Positions 8,199-15,460 of a stretch of DNA of 32,466 bases are shown in pieces. This DNA is from Paludibacteraceae bacterium (GTDB lineage Bacteria > Bacteroidota > Bacteroidia > Bacteroidales > Paludibacteraceae). The notes under the pieces are model-generated. The model was not told where the DNA came from. It saw only the letters and a list, made by a program, of their open reading frames with translations, and made no database searches. How positions within the stretch are numbered: position 1 is the stretch's first letter; the number at the start of each line of letters is the position of its first letter. A program made the translations under genes and the position numbers. Where the stretch lies: positions 1 to 32,466 of the forward strand of contig JAFZEQ010000002.1 of NCBI GenBank assembly GCA_017560605.1, written 5' to 3'.

Positions 8199-9550
8199 GC
8201 AACCATATATTAGATAATCATACGATTTGTGCCATCTCTACACCTTATGGAAGTGGAGGAATAGCTGTTATCCGCGTAAGTGGAGCACAAGCAATTGGTA
8301 TAGTAAATTCCATCTTCCGTGGACGCAAGTCACTCCTTGAAGCCGCAGCCTATACAGTACATTATGGCGAAATAAGACGTAAAGGCGACGAAGTACTAGA
8401 CCAAGTATTGGTTAGCGTATTTCGTGCCCCTCACTCCTTTACAGGCGAGGATATAGTAGAGATAGCATGTCATGGCAGTACGTACATTCAGCAAACCTTG
8501 TTACAATGGTTAGTGGATGCAGGTTGCCAACTAGCACAAGCAGGCGAATTTACCCAACGTGCATTCCTAAACGGCAAGATGGATCTAACTGAGGCAGAGG
8601 CCGTTGCAGACTTGATTGCAGCACAAACCAAAGCAGAAAAAGACCTAGCTTTGGCACAATTGCGTGGCGGGATATCCAATGAGTTAGCAGGTCTGCGTGA
8701 ACGCCTGCTAACATTCACCTCATTGGTGGAACTAGAATTGGATTTTGCAGACCATGAGGAGTTAGAATTTGCAGATCGACAACAACTATTCGACTTGGCC
8801 AAAGAGATCGACAACACAATAGGAGACTTGATTTGCTCATTCAAGACCGGTAATGCCATCAAAAATGGTGTACCCGTAGCGATTATTGGCGCACCCAATG
8901 TTGGCAAATCTACCCTATTGAATGCACTATTGGGAGAGGAACGTGCGATAGTTAGTGATATACAAGGAACGACACGCGACACAGTAGAAGAGACCTTGGT
9001 CATAGGCGGAATGCTATTCCGCTTTATTGATACAGCCGGCATGCGCCAAACAGAAGATAAGATCGAGAATCTAGGTATTGAACGTAGCCTACAAGCGGCA
9101 CAAAAAGCAGCCGTCATCATCCATCTACAAGATGCTACCCATCCTATCAACACCCTATCACAGTTGGCAGACACAACGGACAAAACCATCCTACAAGTAT
9201 ACAACAAGGTCGACCTTGTACCATCATTCGTTGGCGACAAGAATAGCATTCGTATCTCTGCTAAGAATGGCACCATAGAAGTACTCAAGCAAGCCCTTGT
9301 ATCATATGCCGAAGAACAATGCAACGTTCGCAATGCCGTAACCATCAGCAATACAAGACATTACGAAGCACTTGTTCGCGCACAAAACGCCATACAACGA
9401 GTAAAAGAAGGATTGAAAATACAGATCAGCGGAGAATTTATGAGTATGGATCTGCAAGATTGTTTAGCTGCATTAGGAGAAATAACAGGCCAAATAAGTT
9501 CGCAAGAAGTATTGAATAATATTTTTAGCAAATTTTGTATCGGTAAATAA
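8195..9550 (+). CDS. mnmE: tRNA uridine-5-carboxymethylaminomethyl modification GTPase MnmE
   Basis: 451 aa from the ATG overlapping the prmA stop; an in-frame start at 8171 lies inside prmA and is less likely. MnmE works with MnmG to modify U34 of certain tRNAs using a tetrahydrofolate one-carbon unit. The N-terminal folate-binding domain starts with ICAISTPYGSGGIAVIRVSG. The G domain shows GAPNVGKST (232-240), GTTRDTV, DTAG and NKVD (337-340). The protein ends with the conserved FCIGK carrying the catalytic cysteine. mnmG is not in the window. The long minus-strand open frame opposite this gene is a shadow. Confidence 0.97.
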   Translation: MSNHILDNHTICAISTPYGSGGIAVIRVSGAQAIGIVNSIFRGRKSLLEAAAYTVHYGEIRRKGDEVLDQVLVSVFRAPHSFTGEDIVEIACHGSTYIQQTLLQWLVDAGCQLAQAGEFTQRAFLNGKMDLTEAEAVADLIAAQTKAEKDLALAQLRGGISNELAGLRERLLTFTSLVELELDFADHEELEFADRQQLFDLAKEIDNTIGDLICSFKTGNAIKNGVPVAIIGAPNVGKSTLLNALLGEERAIVSDIQGTTRDTVEETLVIGGMLFRFIDTAGMRQTEDKIENLGIERSLQAAQKAAVIIHLQDATHPINTLSQLADTTDKTILQVYNKVDLVPSFVGDKNSIRISAKNGTIEVLKQALVSYAEEQCNVRNAVTISNTRHYEALVRAQNAIQRVKEGLKIQISGEFMSMDLQDCLAALGEITGQISSQEVLNNIFSKFCIGK

Positions 9551-9589
9551 ATTACAAAAGATTATAAAAAACTCAAAACAATAATTATT

Positions 9590-10012
9590 ATGAGAACAAA
9601 AATTAATTTGATTTTAGGTGCATTGATTGCTCTAGTTAGTGGCTGTAAAACGCAAGAGGAGGTAAAGGCAAGCAAGAATGTGGTCGCAATCTATGGTGTG
9701 CCATACGCAACCTATGAGGTAAATGGTTCAGTTGTAGACAAAAAGAACAAGCCTGTAGAAGGAGCAAAAGTAGTAGTAAAAGGTGAGAATAATAGAGTTA
9801 TAGGAGATACGGTCATTACCAATAAAAAAGGTAATTTTGAATTGATCAAGTCTGCCTATCCTACTAATACGCTGAATATTGTCGTATGCGATCCTCAGGA
9901 TGATATGCCTATTGACTCTGTGCAACATAATACAAGTTACAAAAAGGATAACGAGGAGCGTGGATTTTACAATGGCAAGTGCACTATTTCAACCAAAGTT
10001 AAAATAAAATAG
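9590..10012 (+). CDS. Small lipoprotein with carboxypeptidase-regulatory-like fold; resembles the 'radical SAM-associated putative lipoprotein' family
   Basis: 140 aa. The N-terminus is a lipoprotein signal peptide with lipobox LVSGC (C19). After it comes IYGVPYATYEVNG and then GSVVDKKNKPVEGAKVVV, the start of a carboxypeptidase D regulatory-like beta-sandwich. The YG-P-A-Y-V-G pattern is what I recall of a Bacteroidota lipoprotein family found beside a dedicated radical SAM gene. No such partner is nearby here; the only radical SAM gene in the window is hemW, 12 kb away. It sits 39 bp after mnmE and one base before yicC, on the same strand, so it is probably co-transcribed with cytosolic housekeeping genes. 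Lipoprotein nature is firm; the family assignment is moderate. Confidence 0.8.
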   Translation: MRTKINLILGALIALVSGCKTQEEVKASKNVVAIYGVPYATYEVNGSVVDKKNKPVEGAKVVVKGENNRVIGDTVITNKKGNFELIKSAYPTNTLNIVVCDPQDDMPIDSVQHNTSYKKDNEERGFYNGKCTISTKVKIK

Positions 10013-10013
10013 T

Positions 10014-10913
10014 ATGATATACTCGATGACAGGCTATGGCAAGGCCGAAAAACAAGTTGCTAATAACAAAAAACTTGTAGTAGAGGTTCGTAGTCTCAAC
10101 TCCAAGTCGCTAGACTTGAATGTGCGTATTGCCCCACAATTACGCAGCAAAGAGTTAGAGATTCGCACTTTGATAGGTCAACGTTTAGAGCGCGGAAAAA
10201 TAGATTTGAGTATCTATTATCAAGATGCAGCTCTGGATGATACGCCCAGCTATACCCCTATAAATCGAGAGGCTTTTGCATATTATTATAAGGAGTTAAT
10301 CACCTTGCAACAAGAATTAGGCTGGGCCAACAATCAGGATGTTGTAGGTGCCATCTTGCGTATGCCAGACGTAACGAAGGTGCAAGAAACTAACGAGATT
10401 AATGACGAAGATTGGACTGTAGTACTGCAAGCCATCGAGGAGACAATATCACAGTTTAATGCATTTCGTCAACAAGAGGGCGCATCATTACAAACGATGT
10501 TTAACGAAAAGTTGGATGCTATAGCAAGTCTGCTGGTTCAAGTAGAACCATACGAGCAAACTCGTGTTGAAAAGATAAAAGCACGTATTGAGGCCAATCT
10601 AGAACAACTATCTACAGCTACCCAGCAGGCCGTCGATCACAATCGATTGGAGCAAGAGATGATCTTCTACCTTGAGAAGTTGGATATCACCGAAGAGAAA
10701 GTACGTCTAACTAATCATATCAAATATTTCCGCGAGACCATGGCATGTGAAGGAGCGGGTGTGGGCAAAAAGCTCGGATTCATCGCACAAGAAATGGGAC
10801 GTGAAATTAACACATTAGGTAGCAAAAGTAATCAAAGCGAAATGCAAATCATCGTTGTACAGATGAAAGACGTTCTAGAGCAAATCAAGGAACAAGTTCT
10901 TAACGTATTATAA
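10014..10913 (+). CDS. yicC: YicC/YloC-family endoribonuclease
   Basis: 299 aa, normal length. It opens with the invariant MIYSMTGYGKAE and continues with VEVRSLNSKSLDLNVRI in the N-terminal YicC domain (about 1-155). It ends in the DUF1732 domain with EKLDITEEKVRLTNHI and GKKLGFIAQEMGREINTLGSK. Family members are RNA endonucleases, and E. coli YicC promotes decay of the small RNA RyhB. Pairing with gmk immediately downstream is very common in bacteria. It starts one base after the preceding lipoprotein stop. Confidence 0.94.
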   Translation: MIYSMTGYGKAEKQVANNKKLVVEVRSLNSKSLDLNVRIAPQLRSKELEIRTLIGQRLERGKIDLSIYYQDAALDDTPSYTPINREAFAYYYKELITLQQELGWANNQDVVGAILRMPDVTKVQETNEINDEDWTVVLQAIEETISQFNAFRQQEGASLQTMFNEKLDAIASLLVQVEPYEQTRVEKIKARIEANLEQLSTATQQAVDHNRLEQEMIFYLEKLDITEEKVRLTNHIKYFRETMACEGAGVGKKLGFIAQEMGREINTLGSKSNQSEMQIIVVQMKDVLEQIKEQVLNVL

Positions 10914-10928
10914 AAAAGAGTATATCAT

Positions 10929-11477
10929 ATGATTATCATTCTATGTGCACCTAGCGGTTCTGGTAAATCAACTATGGTAAGACACCTTCTGGAAACTTAT
11001 CCTGGTCAGTATGAGCTATCTATCTCCGCAACGACACGTGCACCACGTGGTCAGGAACAACACGGCAAAGAGTATTATTTTATCAGTCGTGACGAGTTTG
11101 AGCAACATATCAAAAACAACGATTTCATCGAATACGAACAGGTATATGAAGGTTTATACTACGGCACACTAAAATCCGAAATAGATCGTATTCAGTCTGC
11201 AGGAAGAACTATCGTGTTTGATATTGATGTAAAGGGTGGTCTAAACCTCAAACGTATCTTTGGCGATGATGCTATGGCTATCTTCGTGGCACCACCATCT
11301 GTAGAAGAACTATCCCGCCGTTTGCATGGACGCGGAGATACTAGCGAAGACATGATACAAAAGCGTTTGGCAAAAGCAGAAATCGAGATGGCCGATGCAC
11401 CATACTTTGACCACATTGTAGTGAACGATGAACTGACAAAAGCAAAAGCCGAATTGGACGCGTTAGTGAGGAATTAA
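10929..11477 (+). CDS. gmk: Guanylate kinase
   Basis: 182 aa. It phosphorylates GMP to GDP using ATP. The P-loop is APSGSGKST (7-15); the GMP-binding segment follows as SISATTRAPRGQEQHGKEYY, with the typical arginines and tyrosines. Further conserved parts are FIEYEQVYEGLYYGT, VFDIDVKGGLNLK and the lid HGRGDTSEDMIQKRL. It is 15 bp downstream of yicC and clearly in the same unit. The C-terminus (ELDALVRN) is short but within family range. Confidence 0.96.
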   Translation: MIIILCAPSGSGKSTMVRHLLETYPGQYELSISATTRAPRGQEQHGKEYYFISRDEFEQHIKNNDFIEYEQVYEGLYYGTLKSEIDRIQSAGRTIVFDIDVKGGLNLKRIFGDDAMAIFVAPPSVEELSRRLHGRGDTSEDMIQKRLAKAEIEMADAPYFDHIVVNDELTKAKAELDALVRN

Positions 11478-11504
11478 TAACCAGGAACTAAAATTTATTT
11501 GTCA

Positions 11505-12062
11505 ATGAAGATTGGCATTTATGGAGGATCGTTCAACCCGATACATTATGGTCATACGGGCTTGGCGCAATGGGTGGTTAGAAATACCGACCTAGATGAG
11601 GTATGGTTGATGATTTCGCCCAATAATCCATTAAAAGATGCATCGATATTATCTGATGAACAAGTCCGATTGCAAGAAGCCAAAGAGGAAATTAGACGAT
11701 TAGGCAAAGAGGCTGAAGGCATAATGGTATCAGACTTTGAGTTTACACTGCCCCGCCCCAATTATACGGCCAATACATTAAGGAAGTTGTCAGAAGCATA
11801 TCCCGATTATGAATTCATTCTTATAATTGGAGAAGATAACCTCAATATCTTTACAAAATGGCGCGAATATTCATACATATTAGCTAACTATAGAATATTT
11901 GTATACCCACGACGTGGTAATGAACAATCAGCAGAAGAAGCTATTGCAAATTTGCAAATTGAGACAATCAAAGAATTGAAATATTTACAAGGTGCTCCAC
12001 AATATGACATTTCCTCTACGGAGTTGAGAGCACAAAAAAATAATTACACAAAAAAAACATAG
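11505..12062 (+). CDS. nadD: Nicotinate-nucleotide adenylyltransferase
   Basis: 185 aa from ATG 11505; an in-frame TTG two codons earlier is less likely. NadD adenylates nicotinate mononucleotide in NAD synthesis. Visible motifs are GGSFNPIHYGH (7-17), with the nucleotidyltransferase histidines, IIGEDNLNIFTKW, and ISSTELR near the end. In most homologues the ISST-R motif is followed by some 15-25 residues ending in a valine/tyrosine-rich segment. Here the protein stops nine residues after the motif in a lysine/asparagine-rich tail (KNNYTKKT) coded by A-runs. The tail may be naturally short or altered by an indel in the A-tracts. It ends the long co-directional run. Confidence 0.92.
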   Translation: MKIGIYGGSFNPIHYGHTGLAQWVVRNTDLDEVWLMISPNNPLKDASILSDEQVRLQEAKEEIRRLGKEAEGIMVSDFEFTLPRPNYTANTLRKLSEAYPDYEFILIIGEDNLNIFTKWREYSYILANYRIFVYPRRGNEQSAEEAIANLQIETIKELKYLQGAPQYDISSTELRAQKNNYTKKT

Positions 12063-12066
12063 GCTC

Positions 12067-12097
12067 TTGCATATTTAAAAAATATTTTGTACCTTTG
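12067..12097 (+). promoter_or_regulatory. Promoter for the small HTH-like gene
   Basis: TTG (12067-12069), 20-bp spacer, TACCTTTG (12090-12097). It starts five bases after the nadD stop and leaves an AT-rich leader of about 75 nt before the ATG at 12178. Confidence 0.75.
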
Positions 12098-12177
12098 CAA
12101 CCGGAATTACTACTCCAATATACTACAGAAGATACATAAAAATTATAAAATATTAACTATTAATAACATAAGTTACT

Positions 12178-12420
12178 ATGATTCGCACAACATTCAACAA
12201 ACTGAGAGAAGTGAAGGATAGCCTTCCAAAAGGTAGTTCAGCAGTAATTGCTGAAGAGTTAGGAATTACTGCTGATGATGTTCGCGCATATTTCAACGGT
12301 ACAGCAACCGTAGGTTATCATATTGAGCAAGGTCCTGATGGCGGTATCGTTATTCTAGAAGACACAAAAATCTTAGAAGTTGCATTGCGCCTAGCTTGGG
12401 GAAGCAAAAATGCACTTTGA
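12178..12420 (+). CDS. Small HTH-like protein of unknown function (80 aa)
   Basis: 80 aa. I have no named family with certainty; similar small proteins in Bacteroidales are annotated as DNA-binding. The segment from about residue 21 to 40 (SSAVIAEELGITADDVRAYF) reads like a helix-turn-helix: a helix, a glycine turn after EELG, then a second helix. It is followed by a short strand region with HIEQGPDGGIVILED. Its own canonical promoter and the terminator-like hairpin 40 bp past its stop suggest a short monocistronic mRNA that could be abundant. It could be a small regulator or nucleoid-associated protein; neither is proved by sequence. Confidence 0.8.
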   Translation: MIRTTFNKLREVKDSLPKGSSAVIAEELGITADDVRAYFNGTATVGYHIEQGPDGGIVILEDTKILEVALRLAWGSKNAL

Positions 12421-12436
12421 TGAGCTAATTGAATAA

Positions 12437-13315
12437 ATGAAAAAATCAATCATCATTTTAGCACTAACGCTCATCGGCGTTAGTGCTTTTTCTTTTGAGG
12501 TAAGCGCACAAGAGAAAGAATCTAATTTCACATACGAAGTTGGTGCTGACATGGTAACTAGTTACCTATGGCGTGGCCAAAATCTAGGTGGACTTTCCAT
12601 TCAGCCATCCGTAACCCTCGGTTGGAGAGGTCTATATGTCAGCGGTTGGGCTAATATTGGTGCAGATAACTGGAAGTTCAATTATCTTAATCCAGAATTA
12701 GACGTTACCATAGGTTACGATAATTATGGTTTTAAGTTAGACATGACTCACCTATACTATTTCTATGGAGATAAATATTTCAAAGGACTTGCAGATGCCA
12801 ACAATGAATATAGTGAAAGTACAATAGAGGTACACGCAGGTATAGATGTTGGTGAATGGGCTAGCATTGTTCCTTTGACAGTAGACTGGTATACCACAGT
12901 GCTAGGATATGACCCTGTATTAGATGAAAATGGTAATGTTGTGTTAAACGAAAATGGCAATGCTAAACGTGCCTACTCTACTTATATAGAATTAGGGTAT
13001 AATATCAATTTACCACTAGAAATAGTTGTAGGTTTAAAAGTAGGTATCACACCGTGGAAAGGAATGCTTACGGACTACAAAGAAGTATGGAAAAATGGGC
13101 AAACAGTCGGTATAAATAACTTACAATTACGTGCCGAGCGTGAATTTGAATTGAAAAATATTTATTTAAATGTTTGGGGTGAAGCAATGTTTAATTGCTA
13201 TGGTGTGAATAAGAATAATGTTATAAAGCCCTTTGGTGAAGGAGCATCACTAGACATGGATGCTTCACAAAAATTGAATGCACGCATTGGTTTGGGTGTA
13301 TATTTTGGTAACTAA
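12437..13315 (+). CDS. Outer-membrane beta-barrel protein (putative porin-like)
   Basis: 292 aa. A signal peptide with cleavage after VSA (residue 24) is followed by EVGADMVTSYLWRGQNLGG and a succession of alternating aromatic/polar strands (WRGLYVSGWANIG, YGFKLDMTHLYYFYG). It ends LNARIGLGVYFGN with a near-terminal aromatic, as in outer-membrane barrels. The SYLWRGQ segment resembles the TorF/Gcw_chp putative-porin group, but I hold that loosely. No separate promoter is visible in the 16-bp gap, so expression likely depends on readthrough from 12067. An intrinsic-terminator-like hairpin lies inside its signal-peptide codons. apbE follows after one base. Confidence 0.85.
   Translation: MKKSIIILALTLIGVSAFSFEVSAQEKESNFTYEVGADMVTSYLWRGQNLGGLSIQPSVTLGWRGLYVSGWANIGADNWKFNYLNPELDVTIGYDNYGFKLDMTHLYYFYGDKYFKGLADANNEYSESTIEVHAGIDVGEWASIVPLTVDWYTTVLGYDPVLDENGNVVLNENGNAKRAYSTYIELGYNINLPLEIVVGLKVGITPWKGMLTDYKEVWKNGQTVGINNLQLRAEREFELKNIYLNVWGEAMFNCYGVNKNNVIKPFGEGASLDMDASQKLNARIGLGVYFGN
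12460..12491 (+). terminator. Terminator-like hairpin inside the signal-peptide codons
   Basis: AGCACTAACGC (12460-12470) pairs perfectly with GCGTTAGTGCT (12477-12487) around a 6-nt loop, followed by a T-run to 12491 and, after one C, four more T. It lies about 40 bp past the stop of the 80-aa gene and inside codons 8-19 of the barrel-protein gene. By structure it is a good intrinsic terminator for the upstream gene. Confidence 0.75.
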
Positions 13316-13316
13316 T

Positions 13317-14312
13317 ATGAGAAAATGGATTGCATTGGGATTTGCATTAATAGCAGCACTCGTGCTGCTATTAATGCCTGATAGAGATAAGTTGCAATAT
13401 TATCATAATCAAGGTAATATATTTGGAACATATTATAGCATTAAATATGAGGCAACTGAAGATTTACATCATGTAATACAATCGGCTCTGCAAGCTGTAG
13501 ACAACTCATTGAGTATGTTCAATGCTAATTCTGTCATAAGTAAGGTTAATCGTAATGATAGTATTATTTTAGATTCTTTATTTATAACAATGTATAAGGA
13601 AGCAGTTGAAATCAGCAAGCTATCCAATGGAGCTTTTGATATCACAGTAGCTCCAATGGTACATGCTTGGGGATTTGGTAAAAATGCTGGGCAAAAGAAA
13701 GAGAGTACCGATATTAACATAGATAGTCTTAAGCAATTTGTAGGATACAACAAAATAGACTTACACAATAAGCAAATCATCAAACAAGATCCACGAACAA
13801 CATTAGATGCAAGTGCAATAGCGAAAGGCTATGGTTGTGATGTAGTCGCAAATGCTTTGCGCGCTAAAGGATGCAAAAATCTATTGGTTGATATTGGGGG
13901 CGAAGTTGTATTAGAAGGTTTAAACCAAGAAGGCAATGCTTGGAGAGTTGGAATAAGCAAACCAAAGAAAGATGCCAACGGTACAGAGAGCAGTCTACAA
14001 AAGATAATAGAGAGTACAAATTTATGTATGGCCACATCTGGAAATTACCTACAATATTATTATGTTGGTAACCAACGTCGTAGCCATACTATCGATCCAA
14101 GATCGGGTTACCCTGTAGAACACTCACTACTAAGCGCAACAGTAATAGCCAATAGTTGTATGCGCGCAGATGCTTTGGCTACTGCATGTATGACACTAGG
14201 GGCAGAAGATGCAGTAGAGATGATAGAAAAAACTGATGACGCTGCTTGTTATTTAATTGTAGCAGAGCAAGATTCACTCCGCATCATAACATCTACACGT
14301 TGGGATTTTTAA
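13317..14312 (+). CDS. apbE: FAD:protein FMN transferase (ApbE family)
   Basis: 331 aa from ATG 13317, one base after the previous stop; the frame is open from 13278 but that lies inside the upstream gene. ApbE attaches FMN covalently to threonines of exported proteins, such as NqrB/NqrC or RnfD/RnfG, on the outer face of the inner membrane. One N-terminal hydrophobic segment (about 5-20) without lipobox cysteine suggests a membrane anchor. Family motifs are GAFDITVAPMVHAWGFG, LDASAIAKGYGCD, LLVDIGGEVV and HTIDPRSGYPV followed by ADALATACM. No flavinylated target gene is adjacent. A perfect 15-bp palindrome lies in codons 10-21. Confidence 0.94.
   Translation: MRKWIALGFALIAALVLLLMPDRDKLQYYHNQGNIFGTYYSIKYEATEDLHHVIQSALQAVDNSLSMFNANSVISKVNRNDSIILDSLFITMYKEAVEISKLSNGAFDITVAPMVHAWGFGKNAGQKKESTDINIDSLKQFVGYNKIDLHNKQIIKQDPRTTLDASAIAKGYGCDVVANALRAKGCKNLLVDIGGEVVLEGLNQEGNAWRVGISKPKKDANGTESSLQKIIESTNLCMATSGNYLQYYYVGNQRRSHTIDPRSGYPVEHSLLSATVIANSCMRADALATACMTLGAEDAVEMIEKTDDAACYLIVAEQDSLRIITSTRWDF
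13344..13377. repeat. Perfect 15-bp inverted repeat in the 5' codons of apbE
   Basis: GCATTAATAGCAGCA (13344-13358), loop CTCG, TGCTGCTATTAATGC (13363-13377). No T-run follows, so this is not a standard terminator. It codes for the hydrophobic anchor of ApbE. Confidence 0.85.
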
Positions 14313-14316
14313 CAAA

Positions 14317-15441
14317 CTAAAATCTCGCTGCCACTATTTTTGAGACTGTCTTTTTAACATTTTCCATAGCGAAATCTCGCTGCATAGCTACTTCTAAAGG
14401 TACTTTTTCCTCCAAAATAGGATAGATACCTGCAAACCCCATAGCATTTAAACTATCACACATTTCCACACAACCGCCTATAGCTACTACAGGTATTCCT
14501 TGTTTTTTTGCCCTTGCTAATACACCTGCTGCGGTTTTACCCTTGGCGGTTTGAAAATCTACCTTACCTTCACCTGTTATTACTAAATCGGCGCCTGCTA
14601 TTATTGTATCAAAATCTATCGCATCAAGCACCATATCAATACCCTTCTTGAGATTTGCATGCAAAAATGCATAGAACGCTCCTCCCATTCCCCCTGCGGC
14701 ACCAGCACCAGATACAGGCACTACGTCGATACCATATTTGTCTAGGATCACCTTAGCAAAAGAGGTCATTCCTTTATCTAATAAGTCAACCATCTTAGCA
14801 TCAGCACCCTTCTGTGGGGCAAAAACAGGAGCAGCACCATCAGGGCCACAAAATGGTGTATCTACATCACATGCTATTGTAAAAACAGAATCCATAACTG
14901 CAGCACAAACTTGTGAATCATCAATTTGCGCTATCCTAGCTAGCTCTCCTCCACTGCCAGAAGAAATAAGTTCGCCACTAGAATCGTAAAAACGGAAACC
15001 CATAGCTTGCAACATACCTACACCCGCATCATTAGTTGCACTACCACCTATACCGACAAGGAATTTCCGACAACCACGAGCAATAGCATCCATAATCATC
15101 TCTCCTGTACCGTAGGTAGAAGTAATCCAGGGATTTCGTTCTTCTATCTTAATTAAGGGTAAGCCACTTGCCGCAGCCATTTCAAGCACTGCAGTATCAC
15201 CAGCGGCACCATAAGAAGATTGGATTGGGCGACCTAAAGGATCGCTTACGACACATGTTACTACTTCACCATTTAATGCCTCAACTATAGCATCTACAGT
15301 GCCCTCACCACCATCTGCCACATTAACTGCAACCAGTTCACAGTCTGGATTGACTGCGGCAATCGCACTACATGCACTAGTAGCTACATCTAATGAACTC
15401 ATTGATCCTTTAAAAGAATCTGAAGCAATAACAATTTTCAT
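14317..15441 (-). CDS. Glycerate kinase (GlxK/GarK family)
   Basis: 374 aa from the ATG at 15441, chosen because MKIVIASDSFKGSMSS is the standard family start; the frame is open to 15468. It phosphorylates glycerate, usually to 2-phosphoglycerate in this family. Conserved glycine-rich loops are VADGGEGTVDA, GIGGSATNDAGVGM, GAGAAGGMGGA and GEGKVDFQTAKGK. It starts 19 bp downstream of the gntP-type permease on the same strand, so the pair likely takes up and activates glycerate for glycolysis. Its stop lies 4 bp from the apbE stop, with no terminator between these convergent genes. Confidence 0.94.
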   Translation of the reverse strand: MKIVIASDSFKGSMSSLDVATSACSAIAAVNPDCELVAVNVADGGEGTVDAIVEALNGEVVTCVVSDPLGRPIQSSYGAAGDTAVLEMAAASGLPLIKIEERNPWITSTYGTGEMIMDAIARGCRKFLVGIGGSATNDAGVGMLQAMGFRFYDSSGELISSGSGGELARIAQIDDSQVCAAVMDSVFTIACDVDTPFCGPDGAAPVFAPQKGADAKMVDLLDKGMTSFAKVILDKYGIDVVPVSGAGAAGGMGGAFYAFLHANLKKGIDMVLDAIDFDTIIAGADLVITGEGKVDFQTAKGKTAAGVLARAKKQGIPVVAIGGCVEMCDSLNAMGFAGIYPILEEKVPLEVAMQRDFAMENVKKTVSKIVAARF

Positions 15442-15460
15442 AAACTTAATATTTTTAGAT

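Noticed and set aside
8488..9351. 287-codon open frame on the minus strand
   Set aside because: It lies wholly opposite mnmE, whose full set of GTPase motifs is on the plus strand. The minus-strand translation is Ser/Arg-rich with no recognisable domain, as expected of a shadow frame.
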